NCBI GenBank assembly: GCA_021775095.1
Contig: JAJFII010000005.1
Location: 1 to 64,000 of the forward strand
DNA length: 64,000 nucleotides
Direction: 5' to 3'
Origin: Rhodospirillales bacterium
GTDB lineage: Bacteria > Pseudomonadota > Alphaproteobacteria > Rhodospirillales > Casp-alpha2
Shown here: positions 41,630-55,788 of the stretch, piece by piece
Position numbering within the stretch: position 1 is the first letter of the stretch
How the letters are laid out: each line of letters starts with the position of its first letter
Translations under genes and position numbers: made by a program
Notes under the pieces: generated by a model
The model's database searches: none
What the model saw: only the letters and a program-made list of their open reading frames with translations
Told to the model about the DNA's origin: nothing

Positions 41630-41634
41630 TATTG

Positions 41635-41640
41635 CCCCTT
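41635..41640 (-). promoter_or_regulatory. Ribosome binding site deciding the giant gene's GTG start
   Basis: On the minus strand AAGGGG lies 5 nt before the GTG at 41629-41627. The in-frame TAA at 41641-41639 overlaps this site, so no longer N-terminus is possible. Confidence 0.75.
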
Positions 41641-41889
41641 AATAAACTATAGTCTTTTGAACGTCTCCTTTATTCCTTCCCGCAAGACACATATCCACCC
41701 CTGAATCCACATATCGCTTATGGGACCGGGCCGTTTATAATTTGGCTTTTTTCTATGAACTCTTTTTATGATTTATTTAGGCGAACAACTGTAAGCGATA
41801 TTCAACTGTACAACAAATTATAATTTCTACCAACGGATGGTGAAACCCAAGATCCCCTATTCCCGGAAAGACTAACCTAAATACAACAC

Positions 41890-41945
41890 TTTTGTCACTT
41901 TATTTTCTTCATTTTACACTTTTTTTGGATTTTTACCGATTTTTT
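41890..41945. promoter_or_regulatory. Phased A/T-tracts (predicted curved DNA)
   Basis: Runs of 4, 4, 4, 7, 5 and 6 T on the plus strand are centred near 41891, 41904, 41913, 41923, 41932 and 41942, spacings of about 9-13 bp. Tracts in helical phase of this kind bend DNA and are often bound by nucleoid proteins or act as upstream elements. They lie roughly 260-320 bp upstream of the giant gene's start. Confidence 0.5.
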
Positions 41946-42301
41946 AGCGGTTTTCGCCCTCCCCAAGCGCTCACATCCCCTTGTTTTCCGTTGGCAACGG
42001 CACCTTTTTCCGGTTCCGTCCCTTACCCACAAAGAAGAGCCCGCATATCAATTCAAATGCCGCCGGAAGGGCAAAACACCATCCAGGGGCTGATCTCAAT
42101 TTATAAAGGAGACAATGGAATTCAAAGTTAAGTGCCCAGCACAGGTTGTTCTTATTATCGGTGTCCAACGGTTTTTTCTTTGCCTGTACGAGGGGGCGCC
42201 GATTTTATCCCTTGCAACCGGCAAAACCACCCCCTCCTTCACTGAGCAGATAAACGGATAGGCTTCATTTGGTCCGGCGGCGGATGCTTTTTTGATTGGG
42301 A

Positions 42302-45962
<3,661 letters not shown>

Positions 45963-45966
<4 letters not shown>

Positions 45967-48062
45967 TCAAGGGCCTCTAGCGAGAACACCGACACCGAGC
46001 GGGCGGCGACGGTTTTGCTCTCGCCTTTACAGGGCAGCTTATTTACGTCGGTTTTGGTGGTATCGACAAGCTGCACCCACCCGCGCCCCGCAGGACAGAG
46101 CGGCAAAACGACCTTGACCCGGTCACCGCTATTAAAAATCGCAAAAATCACGTCATCGGAATTGTCATAATCAGGGGTATCCGAGGCGGTCCGAAAAACC
46201 ACACATAAGGTATTCCAAAGCGGATTGTCCCAGTCTTTGTTGGTTACCGCAGTGCCGTTGGGTAATCGCCAGGACAAGTCGTTTTTGCCGTCAATCTCGC
46301 GGGTGTTGGAATGCAGGAACCGCCGCTGGCGCAGGACCGGATGGGCTTTACGCAGGGCAATCAAATCGCCGACAAAAGCCAGCAGGGTCGCATCGGCACT
46401 GTCCCAATTCACCCACCCGGTTTCGTTGTCCTGACAATAGGCGTTGTTGTTTCCGCCCTGTGAATTGCCAATCTCGTCGCCGGCCAGGAGCATTGGCGTG
46501 CCCTGGCTCAACATCAGTGTTGCCAGCATATTTCGTTTGCGCAAATCCCGCGCGGCACGCAGGTCCGGATCCTCCGTTGGCCCCTCAACACCCATATTAT
46601 CCGTGTAATTTCCACTGTGCCCGTCATGGTTCTCCTCCCCATTGGGCTGATTGTGTTTGTGATTATAGGAAACCACGTCTTCAAGGGTAAATCCGTCATG
46701 GGAGGTTAAAAAATTGACCGATGCCCCCGGCGAGCGCCCGGAATGGTCAAATTGCCGGGCTGACCCTGCCAGGCGTTTGGCAAGTTCCGATGTTGATCCC
46801 TTATCACCCCGCCAAAATTGCCGGACGCCATCCCGGTAGCGATCATTCCATTCCAGGAACGGCGCGGGGTAGGCCCCCAACTGATAACCACCTGGTCCAA
46901 TATCCCAGGGTTCAGCAATCAATTTCACAGCCGACAACACCGGGTCTTGTCGGATCGCCTTAAAAAATCCGGAATTCCGATCAAACCCCTGGTTGGTCCG
47001 TCCGAGAACGGATGCCAAATCGAAACGAAAGCCATCGACCTGCATAACCTGGACCCAATAACGCAGGGAATCCAAAACCATTTTAAGGACCATGGGGTGT
47101 TCCAGGTTGAGGGTATTACCGGTGCCCGTATAATTTTGATAGTACCGCAGATTATCCGGCTGCAGTTTGTAGTACGACCGGTTGTCCAGACCTCGGAAAC
47201 ACAGGGTCGGGCCCATCTCGCTGCCTTCGGCCGTATGATTATAAACCACATCAATGAAGACTTCGATACCGGCACCGTGGAAACGGCGAACCATGGTTTG
47301 AAATTCACCGATGTCGCCGTTCGAGAGATAACGGGGTTCCGGGCAGAAAAAACTTATGGTTTGATATCCCCAATAATTCCTGAGCCCCTGTTTTACCAAA
47401 AACCTGTCGTCAACGAAGGCGTGCGGCGGCAACAGTTCAATTGCCGTGATCCCCAGTTTAACCAGGTAATCGAGCATCTGATCAGAGGCAAGGCCCAGGA
47501 AATACCCGGCACCGGCGGCGATATCACGGCGGCCGATGGTTAAGCCTTTGCTGTGCGCCTCGTAAATAATTGTCTCGGCGAGGTCGGTATTTGGCCGGCT
47601 GTCGTCCGAGGGGTCATAGGCCAATGATTGGACGACGGATTTTGGCATCCAATTGGCACTGTCGCGTTTGTCATAGGACAAATCCAAACGTTGGGAGCCG
47701 ACTTCATAGCCCATCAGGGAATTGGACCATTGGACGGCACCATGGATTTTTTTACCATAGGGGTCGAGAACGAGTTTGTGGGGGTTAAATCGGTGGCCAG
47801 CCTCCGGTGCGTAAGGCCCGTGGGCGCGGTAGCCGTAGAGGGCCCCGGGCCCTATTCCGGCAACATGACCATGCCAGACATCGCCATGGCGTTCGGGCAA
47901 TGTCAGGCGCTGGGTTTCCGCAATTCCGTCGGCAGAAAATAAACACAATTCAATTTTTTCTGCGTGGCCGGAAAAAACTGCAAAATTTACGCCATCGCCG
48001 TCGCAGGTCGCGCCCAGGGGACCCGCCGCGCCCCGTGTGATTTTAAACTGTTTTTGTTTCAT
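45963..48062 (-). CDS. glgX: Glycogen debranching enzyme GlgX (GH13 isoamylase type)
   Basis: Hydrolyses alpha-1,6 branches of phosphorylase-limit glycogen. The 699-residue protein has an N-terminal CBM48-like domain (NFAVFSGHAEKIELCLF) and a GH13 barrel. Catalytic residues are Asp348 (FRFDLAS), Glu384 (LIAEPWD) and Asp456 (TSHDGF). The ATG at 48062, 14 nt after the glgA stop, is chosen because a family-like sequence starts there; a TTG at 48071 would add three residues. Neither has a strong ribosome binding site. It ends in a 4-nt ATGA overlap with malQ. Confidence 0.94.
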
Positions 48063-48076
48063 GCAAACCAATTCTA

Positions 48077-49552
48077 TTATTTCAGCAAACTCTTAAATAG
48101 GGTCGAATAGGATGTCGCCGATGGTCCCCATCCCACGGGTTGTGCCATTGCCCGTTTTTGCAGATTTTGCCAAAGCGTTCGGTCCGCAAACAAATCACAC
48201 ATGCGTTCAATACCCCGGACAAGGCCATCCAAGCTGTCAGGTGCCACAACCACCCCGGTCGCCACCCCGGATCTGATGGCCGCCTCATTGGCGTCAATGA
48301 CCGTGTCGGCGAGGCCTCCGGTGCGTGAAACCAACGGCAAGGTTCCATAGCGCAATGCATACATCTGAGTTAACCCGCAGGGTTCGAACCGGGACGGGAC
48401 GACCATGACATCGGCACCCGCATAAATGCGATGGGATTGCGCTTCATCGTAACCAATATGGACGGCGACCCGACCACGGTTGGTTTTTGCCGCCTTGGTA
48501 AAGGCCGCTTCCAGTTCGGCGTCGCCCGAACCCAATATGATCAATCGCCCGCCCCGGCCAAGCAGCGCAGGTAATCCATCCAAAACCAAATCAAGCCCTT
48601 TTTGATGAGTCAGGCGACTGACGATGGCAAAAACCGGACCGTCGCCTGGCGTAAGGCCAAACTCGTCCTCCAACGCCCGGGTATTCTTTGCCTTCGCGGC
48701 CAGATTGCGGGGGCCATAGGGAAAAAGGATGTCCCTGTCGGTTTTTGGGTTCCAAGCCTTTAAGTCTACACCATTGAGAATTCCATAAAGTTTGTCCCGC
48801 CGGTATTGGATAACCCCGTCCAGGCCCATTCCAAATTCCGGGTCCAACAGTTCCTGGGCATAGGTGGGGCTAACCGTGGTAATGGCGTCGGCCGTCATCA
48901 AGCCGGCTTTCAAGGTGCTGATCTTACCCCAATATTCAAATCCGTCTTTTACAAACTGGGTTGCGGGCAAGCGTAACCGTTTCAAAAGGCTGGCGCGCGC
49001 CAACCCCTGAAAAGCGATGTTGTGGATGGTGATCAGGCTGGCCACATCGTCGGTTCCGGCGTACTTGAGATAGGCGGGTGCCAAACCGGCCTGCCAGTCA
49101 TGGGCCTGGAGGATACGCGGTCGCCAGCCGTCGCTAAGACCGGTCCGTGCGATCTCCGCAGCGACCCACGACAAAGCTGCATAGCGCTGCGGATTGTCAG
49201 CCCAGTCGTCGCCTTTTGAGTTCAAATAGATGGCCCCGGGCCGATCGAACAGATGCGGCGCATCAAGCAACAATAGATCAAGTGAACCGTCTTTTTTTAA
49301 GGTTTTTCCGGCCACAACCCGGGCTGGGCCGCCCATCAGTTTATTGACAGACCAAACAACTTTTGCTGATTTCAGGCGTTTGACCAGGCCCTGATAGGCC
49401 GGCAATAACGTTCTTAACCGCCATCCCTCGCCGGCCAACTCGCCAGGCAATGCGCCGACCACATCGGCCAAACCGCCGGTTTTCACCAGCGGGGCACATT
49501 CGGAGGCCACGGACAGGACGTTTTCAGATTTTTCCATAGGGGTAGGTACCAT
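48077..49552 (-). CDS. glgA: Glycogen synthase (ADP-glucose, GT5)
   Basis: Transfers glucose from ADP-glucose to the non-reducing end of alpha-1,4-glucan. The 491-residue protein has the GT-B architecture: the ADP-glucose-binding KTGGLADV motif at residues 24-31, and the C-terminal RFEPCGLTQMYALRYG segment with the conserved Glu390, followed by TGGLADTV. The ATG at 49552 lies 5 nt past the glgC stop; an alternative ATG at 49537 would remove five residues. Neither start has a clear ribosome binding site, so translation is probably coupled to glgC. Confidence 0.95.
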   Translation of the reverse strand: MVPTPMEKSENVLSVASECAPLVKTGGLADVVGALPGELAGEGWRLRTLLPAYQGLVKRLKSAKVVWSVNKLMGGPARVVAGKTLKKDGSLDLLLLDAPHLFDRPGAIYLNSKGDDWADNPQRYAALSWVAAEIARTGLSDGWRPRILQAHDWQAGLAPAYLKYAGTDDVASLITIHNIAFQGLARASLLKRLRLPATQFVKDGFEYWGKISTLKAGLMTADAITTVSPTYAQELLDPEFGMGLDGVIQYRRDKLYGILNGVDLKAWNPKTDRDILFPYGPRNLAAKAKNTRALEDEFGLTPGDGPVFAIVSRLTHQKGLDLVLDGLPALLGRGGRLIILGSGDAELEAAFTKAAKTNRGRVAVHIGYDEAQSHRIYAGADVMVVPSRFEPCGLTQMYALRYGTLPLVSRTGGLADTVIDANEAAIRSGVATGVVVAPDSLDGLVRGIERMCDLFADRTLWQNLQKRAMAQPVGWGPSATSYSTLFKSLLK

Positions 49553-49557
49553 GCTTT

Positions 49558-50826
49558 TTATTGCGCGGCTTCGCGTTTATCGATCATTTCCTTGGTAATC
49601 AGACACACCCCTTTTTCCGATCTGCGGAACCATTTGGCATCTTCTACCGGGTCCTGTCCGACCACCAGGCCACTGGGAATAATCACACCGCGCTCAATGA
49701 CCACATTGGTCAAACTGGCGTTTCGGTTAATTGTCACATAGGGCAGCGCGACGACGTGATTTAACGACGAAAACGAATGGGAATGCACACCGGTAAACAG
49801 CAGGGAATTGGACACCGTCGCGCCCGACAAAATACAGCCCCCAGAGACCAGGGAGCTGATCGCGGATCCGCGTCGGTTCGCGTCGTTATGGATAAACTTT
49901 GCCGGCGGTACAATTTCGGAATAGGTCCATATGGGCCACTCCGTATCATACAGATCAAGCTCGGGCTCAAAATCCGTCAAATCCAGATTGGCCTTCCAAA
50001 AGGCGTCCAGGGTTCCCACATCACGCCAGTAGGGTTCGCTTTCCTTGTCGCTGGAAACGCAGGAATCCGAGAACCGATGGGCGATCGCCTTACCATTTTT
50101 GACAATATGAGGAATCAGATCGGAGCCAAAATCATGGCTCGAATTTTCATCATCCGCATCTTCTAAAAGCAGCGCCCGCAAGAACCGCCAGTTAAAAACA
50201 TAAATCCCCATACTGGCCAAAGTGACGTTCGGGTCCTCAGGCGTTCCTGGCGGATTTGCCGGTTTTTCAAGGAACGATTTGATCCGGCTATCGGTGTCGA
50301 TGTCCATGACGCCAAACGCCGACGCTTCTTCCCTGGGCACGGTCAAACATCCGACAGTGACGTCCGCCTGTTGAGTGACGTGCTGCTGAAGCATCACTTC
50401 GTAATCCATTTTATAAATGTGATCGCCGGCAAGAACCACAATGTAATCCACGTCATAACTGTCAATGATATCGATGTTCTGGGTTACTGCGTCGGCCGTG
50501 CCCAGGTACCATTTGTTTTCGGCGACCCGTTGCGATGCAGGCAAGATATCGAGATATTCGTTGCGTTCCGCCCTAAAAAAGTTCCATCCCCGTTGCATAT
50601 GCCGGATCAGGCTATGGGCCTTATATTGGGTGGCAACAGCCATTTTACGAATACCGGAATTTAAGGCGTTGGACAGGGCAAAATCGATTATTCGGCTTTT
50701 ACCGCCGAAATAAACGGCCGGTTTGGCGCGTTTTTCGGTCAACTCGAGAAGTCGGCTGCCGCGTCCACCGGCCAAAACGAAGGCCATTGATCTGTTCGCC
50801 AAACGTAAACTTGGGCTTTCCTGCAT
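49558..50826 (-). CDS. glgC: Glucose-1-phosphate adenylyltransferase (ADP-glucose pyrophosphorylase)
   Basis: Makes ADP-glucose and pyrophosphate from ATP and glucose-1-phosphate, the committed and usually allosterically controlled step of bacterial glycogen synthesis. The 422-residue length fits the family. Visible motifs are AGGRGSRL and [11 protein letters not shown] (nucleotide binding), [20 protein letters not shown] and PYWRDVGT, then a C-terminal left-handed beta-helix. The start at ATG 50826 is favoured by GAGGGAG 6 nt upstream; a TTG at 50853 would begin inside glgB. It is 16 nt after glgB and 5 nt before glgA. Confidence 0.95.
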   Translation of the reverse strand: MQESPSLRLANRSMAFVLAGGRGSRLLELTEKRAKPAVYFGGKSRIIDFALSNALNSGIRKMAVATQYKAHSLIRHMQRGWNFFRAERNEYLDILPASQRVAENKWYLGTADAVTQNIDIIDSYDVDYIVVLAGDHIYKMDYEVMLQQHVTQQADVTVGCLTVPREEASAFGVMDIDTDSRIKSFLEKPANPPGTPEDPNVTLASMGIYVFNWRFLRALLLEDADDENSSHDFGSDLIPHIVKNGKAIAHRFSDSCVSSDKESEPYWRDVGTLDAFWKANLDLTDFEPELDLYDTEWPIWTYSEIVPPAKFIHNDANRRGSAISSLVSGGCILSGATVSNSLLFTGVHSHSFSSLNHVVALPYVTINRNASLTNVVIERGVIIPSGLVVGQDPVEDAKWFRRSEKGVCLITKEMIDKREAAQ

Positions 50827-50842
50827 TAGTTTCTCCCTCGTG

Positions 50843-53104
50843 TTATTGTTCAAACCGGTAAACCATCGTCGACAGGGGCGGCAGTGTGAGGATTGCAGAT
50901 TGTTCGCACTCCTGCCAAGACAGATTTTCTGTTAAAATACTTAAATCCTGGCTGCGGCCACCGCCCCCATACTTTTCAGAATCGGAATTTAAAATTTGCT
51001 GCCAGTGGCCGGGGCGCGGCAACCCAACCCGCCACTGGGGACGTTCGACGGGGGCAAAATTGCAAACCACAACAACCGGCGGGTCTTCAGGATTACCAAA
51101 ACGGGCAAAGGCGTATACGGACTCGGCTGCGGAATTCAGATCAAGCCAGCGAAAACCCGATGGATCACAATCCTTAACATGCAGCGTCGGCAGATCCCGG
51201 TACAGGCCATTGAGGTCACGGACCAGTGACTGCATACCCCGGTGCAAATCCTGATCCAGCAAGTGCCAGTCCAGACTGACGTCATGGTTCCATTCGGCCA
51301 CCTGGGCGAACTCGCAGCCCATAAACAACAGCTTTTTACCGGGATGGGTCCACATGAAGCCGTAGTAGGTTCGCAGGTTGGCAAAACGCTGCCATTCATC
51401 ACCCGGCATTTTTGCAAGCATCGAACCTTTGCCATGCACAACTTCGTCATGGCTGATCGGCAGAATAAAATTTTCAGAAAAAGCGTACTGGATGCCAAAG
51501 GTCATTTGGTGATGGTGATATTTGCGGTGGATCGGGTCGTGTTGAATATATTCCAGGGTGTCGTTCATCCAGCCCATGTTCCATTTAAAACCGAACCCCA
51601 GTCCACCATGGTCGGTCGGTCGGGAAACACCGGGGAATGCGGTTGATTCTTCGGCTGCCGTTAAAATCCCCGGGCATTCCCCATAGACCACTTCGTTCAT
51701 GCGCTGCAAAACATTTATGGCTTCCAGGTTTTCCCGGCCCCCCAGGTGGTTTGGCACCCATTCGCCGGCATCGCGTGAATAGTCGCGGTACAACATGGAC
51801 GCCACCGCATCGACCCGCAGTCCATCAATATGATACTCGCGCAGCCAGTAGAGGGCGTTGGCGACTAAATAATTGGCGACTTCGGAGCGGCCATAATTAT
51901 AGATCAAGGTATTCCAATCGCGATGGAACCCTTCGCGCGGGTCGGCGTGCTCATAGAGGGCGGTACCGTTAAACGACCCCAGACCATGGGCATCGGTCGG
52001 AAAGTGGCCAGGAACCCAGTCCATCAGGACACCCAGGCCTTTGCCATGGGCCGCGTCAACCAGAGCCCGAAATTCCTTCGGTGGGCCAAATCGAATGGTC
52101 GGCGCATACAGACCGACCGGTTGATAGCCCCACGAGCCGTCAAACGGATATTCACTGACCGGCATTAATTCCAGATGGGTAAATCCCATGTCAACGGCGT
52201 AATCGACCAGCACATCCGCCGCTTCCAGATAAGAAAGGCGGCGTCCCCCATCTTCGGGGATCCGTCGCCAACTTCCCAGATGCACTTCATAGATCGAAAT
52301 CGGCGCGGCGATGGTTTGTGCCGGGCCGCGGTTGTCCATCCAGTGTTCATCCTGCCACTGATGGCCTGCCAAATCACGGACCACGGAGCCGGTTTGCGGC
52401 GGATGTTCGCTGCCAAATCCAACCGGGTCCGCCTTTAGGGGAAGTGCGTGACCTTCTGCGTCAATGATCTGGTATTTGTAGACGGTGCCTTCACCAACAT
52501 CGGGAACGAATATTTCCCAGACGCCGGAACTGCCAAGGGACCGCATCGGATGGCGCCGACTGTCCCAGTGATTAAAGTCAGCGACCAGCGAAACCCGTCG
52601 CGCATTTGGTGCCCACAAGGCAAAATGTGTGCCGTCGGTTTTTTCATGGCAGAGGACATGGGCCCCCAGGGCTTGCCACAAACGGCGGTGCGTGCCCTCC
52701 GAAATTAAATGCAGGTCAAGGGCACCCAGAACCGGGCCATAGCGAAAGGCGTCGCCGTGGGTCCAGCTTTGATCACCGGCAGAACCCTGCAATCGATAGG
52801 CGGCCTTACGTGATAATCGCCCAACAAAAACGCCCGAAGCCTCGGGCACGGGCAGCAGGGGAGTCACTTTGTTTTTGCCCGTCAGAACCGCCATCTGTTC
52901 GGCTCCCGGGTCAAAGGCACAAACCACATAACCGGCTTTTCTTTTGTGCCCTCCCAATAGGGAAAACGGATCGCCATGAGTGCCCTCGGCAATGGCCCTG
53001 GCCTCCATCGGATCGATCAAATCGGTTACGACAAACCCGTTTGCGCGCTTTGCTGCCTTCGTTGCGGGCACCCCTGTTTCGTCCTTTTTGCGGGAATTTG
53101 TCAC
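50843..53104 (-). CDS. glgB: 1,4-alpha-glucan branching enzyme (GH13)
   Basis: Cuts alpha-1,4 chains and re-attaches them as alpha-1,6 branches. The 753-residue protein has a doubled N-terminal CBM48-like region (including [18 protein letters not shown]), a GH13 barrel and an all-beta C-terminal domain. The catalytic triad is Asp432 (LRVDAVAS), Glu485 (AAEEST) and Asp553 ([11 protein letters not shown]). The GTG start at 53104 overlaps the glgP stop as GTGA, matching the ATGA junctions further along the operon; the longer reading to 53170 would lie inside glgP. Confidence 0.94.
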   Translation of the reverse strand: MTNSRKKDETGVPATKAAKRANGFVVTDLIDPMEARAIAEGTHGDPFSLLGGHKRKAGYVVCAFDPGAEQMAVLTGKNKVTPLLPVPEASGVFVGRLSRKAAYRLQGSAGDQSWTHGDAFRYGPVLGALDLHLISEGTHRRLWQALGAHVLCHEKTDGTHFALWAPNARRVSLVADFNHWDSRRHPMRSLGSSGVWEIFVPDVGEGTVYKYQIIDAEGHALPLKADPVGFGSEHPPQTGSVVRDLAGHQWQDEHWMDNRGPAQTIAAPISIYEVHLGSWRRIPEDGGRRLSYLEAADVLVDYAVDMGFTHLELMPVSEYPFDGSWGYQPVGLYAPTIRFGPPKEFRALVDAAHGKGLGVLMDWVPGHFPTDAHGLGSFNGTALYEHADPREGFHRDWNTLIYNYGRSEVANYLVANALYWLREYHIDGLRVDAVASMLYRDYSRDAGEWVPNHLGGRENLEAINVLQRMNEVVYGECPGILTAAEESTAFPGVSRPTDHGGLGFGFKWNMGWMNDTLEYIQHDPIHRKYHHHQMTFGIQYAFSENFILPISHDEVVHGKGSMLAKMPGDEWQRFANLRTYYGFMWTHPGKKLLFMGCEFAQVAEWNHDVSLDWHLLDQDLHRGMQSLVRDLNGLYRDLPTLHVKDCDPSGFRWLDLNSAAESVYAFARFGNPEDPPVVVVCNFAPVERPQWRVGLPRPGHWQQILNSDSEKYGGGGRSQDLSILTENLSWQECEQSAILTLPPLSTMVYRFEQ

Positions 53105-55530
53105 AGTGCAGGCACCACGTTCCAGATCTCTTTCATGTAACTGCGAATGGTTCGATCTGACGAGAACCATCCAACCCGTGCGGTATTTGAGGCGGCCATA
53201 CGGGCCCAGGCACCGGCGTCGCGAAACACCTGGTCCACCTCGCGCTGTTTGCCGTAATAACTATCGAAATCCGCACAAACCAGGAAGTAGTCGTGGTTAT
53301 TCATGAGATCAACCAATCCCTGATAGCGGTCCGGCTCGCCGGGTGAAAACACCCCGTCGCCGATCAGTTTTAAGGCGTTCGACAGATGCGGGCTGTTGGA
53401 AATGGCCTTCCTTGAATGGTCGACGTCGTCGCGCCGTGCTTCCGCCTGCTCTGCGGTCATGCCGAACAGAAAAAAGTTTTCGGCACCGACGGCGGCGCGA
53501 ATTTCGACGTTCGCCCCGTCCAGGGTGCCGATGGTCGGTGCGCCATTCATGGCAAACTTCATGTTACCAGTGCCCGAAGCCTCTTTTCCGGCGGTTGAAA
53601 TTTGTTCCGACAAATCGGTCGCCGGAATCAGCAGTTCGGCCATGGAAACATTGTAATTGGCCGGGTATACAACGGACAGACGGCCCTTCATGGCCGGATC
53701 CCGATTAACGACTTTTGCCACATCATTGATCAGATGAATGATTTCCTTGGCTACCACATAACCGGGTGCCGCCTTGCCGCCGAATATTTTAACCCGTGGT
53801 GTCCATTCCGCACCGGGGTTTTCACGAATTTCGTGCCAAAGGGCGACGGTCTCGAGGATATTCATGAGTTGGCGTTTGTATTCATGGATTCGTTTAATCT
53901 GAACATCAAACAACGCCGATGGATCAATCGATACCCCCCAGTCCTGCTGTAACCAGTAGGCCAAACGGATTTTATTTTGTTGTTTGGCGGCGGCGAATTT
54001 GTCGAGAAAAGCCGCATCATCGACAAACGGCCGCAATTCATCCAGCCGAGCAAGATCGTCGACCCAGCCGTCGCCAATGGTCTCGTTAATCAAATGACTT
54101 AACGGGCGGTTACAGGACCACAACCAGCGACGCGGGGTAACCCCGTTGGTCTGATTGATGATCCGATCTGGGTGCAGGTTATGTAATTTCTGAAAGACAG
54201 TTTTTTTCATCAAATCCGTATGCAGGGCCGAGACACCGTTCACCTTATGGGCACATATGAAAGCCAATTCGCCCATTTTCACTTCGCCTTTTTCCATGGC
54301 GGTGACGGCTTTTGGGCGGCCTGGGTTCTGTTTGGCATGGAGACCGTCGATCCGTTCGATTATCTGCATATGGCGCGGCAATATGCGCGTCATCAGGGGC
54401 TCAGACCAACGTTCCAGGGCCTCCGGCAACAAAGTGTGGTTGGTGTAAGACAGACAGGCCCGGGCCAATTCAAAGGCCACGTCAAAGGCCAGGCCGTTTT
54501 CGTCGTGCAACACCCGGGTCAGTTCCGGTCCGGCGATGGCCGGGTGGGTGTCGTTCAATTGAATGGCCACACGTTCCGGTAATTTTTTGATATCGTCGCA
54601 TTCCGATTTGAACCGGCGAACAATATCGCGAATCGACGCGGCGGTGAAGAAGTATTCTTGTTTCAGGCGCAATTCCTTGCCCTGATCCGTCGTATCATCG
54701 GGATAGAGAACTCGACTAATGGTCCGCGCCAGGGCTTCTGGTTCGGCCGCCGCCGTATAGTTGCCCTGATTAAACTGCTCCAGATCAAAAATTTTTGTCG
54801 GGATCGCCGACCACAATCGCAGGGTATTTGCCCAGCGCCCCTGCCAACCAATAATCGGCGTATCATAACCGGACGCAATCACCGCTTCGGTCGGAGTCCA
54901 CAGGGCACGGTCGCGGGTCTCGACAACGGTCCCGCCAAAACCAATTTCGTAGGCGACCTCCGGTCGCTCAAATTCCCAGGCGTGACGTTGGGTCAACCAG
55001 GTTTCCGCTGTTTCAATCTGCCGACCATCCTCAAAACTTTGCCGAAACAAGCCGTGTTCATAACGAATACCATAGCCATAGGCGGGGCAACCAATGGTCG
55101 ACATGGATTCTAAAAAGCACGCCGCCAGCCGCCCCAGGCCTCCATTGCCGAGGGCGGCGTCCGGCTCGTCTCTGATGACCGCATCGTAATCAACCCCACA
55201 GGACGCAAGGGCTTGGCGGGCCCGTTCATCGAGGCCAAGATTGACAATGGCATCTTCCAGTAGGCGCCCGATTAAAAATTCCATCGACAGATAATAGACT
55301 CGTTTATGCTGTAACTCGTAGGTACGCTGCGTCGACTTGAACCAGGGATCAACTATTTTGTCTCGAATCGCCAGGGATAAGGACATGCGCCAATCGTAAA
55401 GGGTTGCATGTTTTGGATTTTTACCAAGCGCGTATTTTAAATGGTTATCGACGGCTTGGCGCAAATCGTCAGCGGATTCAGAGGCATACTCGATTTCAGA
55501 ACGAGCCGGTGATTGTTGGGATTCAAACAT
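53101..55530 (-). CDS. glgP: Glycogen/alpha-glucan phosphorylase
   Basis: PLP enzyme that releases glucose-1-phosphate from glycogen ends. The 809-residue length matches GlgP. The PLP-binding lysine is Lys658 in GTGNMKFAMNG; other family blocks are NGGLGRLAACF, QLNDTHPAIA, NQTNGVTPRRW and RIHEYKRQ. ATG 55530 is preceded by AAGGAA about 11 nt upstream. It is the first gene of the seven-gene glycogen operon, so the operon promoter should lie in 55531-55788, where I find no convincing sigma-70 pair. Confidence 0.96.
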   Translation of the reverse strand: MFESQQSPARSEIEYASESADDLRQAVDNHLKYALGKNPKHATLYDWRMSLSLAIRDKIVDPWFKSTQRTYELQHKRVYYLSMEFLIGRLLEDAIVNLGLDERARQALASCGVDYDAVIRDEPDAALGNGGLGRLAACFLESMSTIGCPAYGYGIRYEHGLFRQSFEDGRQIETAETWLTQRHAWEFERPEVAYEIGFGGTVVETRDRALWTPTEAVIASGYDTPIIGWQGRWANTLRLWSAIPTKIFDLEQFNQGNYTAAAEPEALARTISRVLYPDDTTDQGKELRLKQEYFFTAASIRDIVRRFKSECDDIKKLPERVAIQLNDTHPAIAGPELTRVLHDENGLAFDVAFELARACLSYTNHTLLPEALERWSEPLMTRILPRHMQIIERIDGLHAKQNPGRPKAVTAMEKGEVKMGELAFICAHKVNGVSALHTDLMKKTVFQKLHNLHPDRIINQTNGVTPRRWLWSCNRPLSHLINETIGDGWVDDLARLDELRPFVDDAAFLDKFAAAKQQNKIRLAYWLQQDWGVSIDPSALFDVQIKRIHEYKRQLMNILETVALWHEIRENPGAEWTPRVKIFGGKAAPGYVVAKEIIHLINDVAKVVNRDPAMKGRLSVVYPANYNVSMAELLIPATDLSEQISTAGKEASGTGNMKFAMNGAPTIGTLDGANVEIRAAVGAENFFLFGMTAEQAEARRDDVDHSRKAISNSPHLSNALKLIGDGVFSPGEPDRYQGLVDLMNNHDYFLVCADFDSYYGKQREVDQVFRDAGAWARMAASNTARVGWFSSDRTIRSYMKEIWNVVPAL

Positions 55531-55788
55531 GTTTTACAAATTCCTTAGACCTTACTTAAGCGTTACGACCTTTATTTTATCGCGTTGCGCCTGGAATGTA
55601 CCGAATTTCCCGCGTTTTATGGGTTGGCTATTTGAAAATGTGGCATTTGCGCTACAGCTCCATATAGCAATTTCTCCATTTGTCCACTTTCCTCGCCACC
55701 GTCTGTCGGTCATGTGACATTGTTGGGTCGCCATCCGGTGACGTTACCGGCGATCCGGTTTCATTTCTAACGTCTGAAAACCGACATT

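Larger units (their letters stand above)
41630..42301. promoter_or_regulatory. AT-rich intergenic region upstream of the giant gene
   Basis: This 672-bp stretch lies between pgm and the giant gene, both transcribed leftwards, and is clearly AT-richer than the flanking genes. It contains phased T-tracts (41890-41945), a 5-bp hairpin CCGTTGGCAACGG at 41988-42000 and a 7-bp inverted repeat GAGGGGG/CCCCCTC at 42190-42196 and 42230-42236. I see no convincing coding sequence. It must carry the giant gene's promoter or a readthrough leader, but I could not identify -35/-10 boxes with confidence. Confidence 0.55.

Noticed and set aside
42190-42236. Inverted repeat GAGGGGG/CCCCCTC as a pgm terminator
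   Set aside because: The loop is 33 nt and there is no U-tract in the direction of transcription; too weak to call.
55552-55734. Small open frames on both strands between glgP and the histidine kinase
   Set aside because: About 60 codons each, no ribosome binding site or family resemblance; they lie in the probable operon promoter region.
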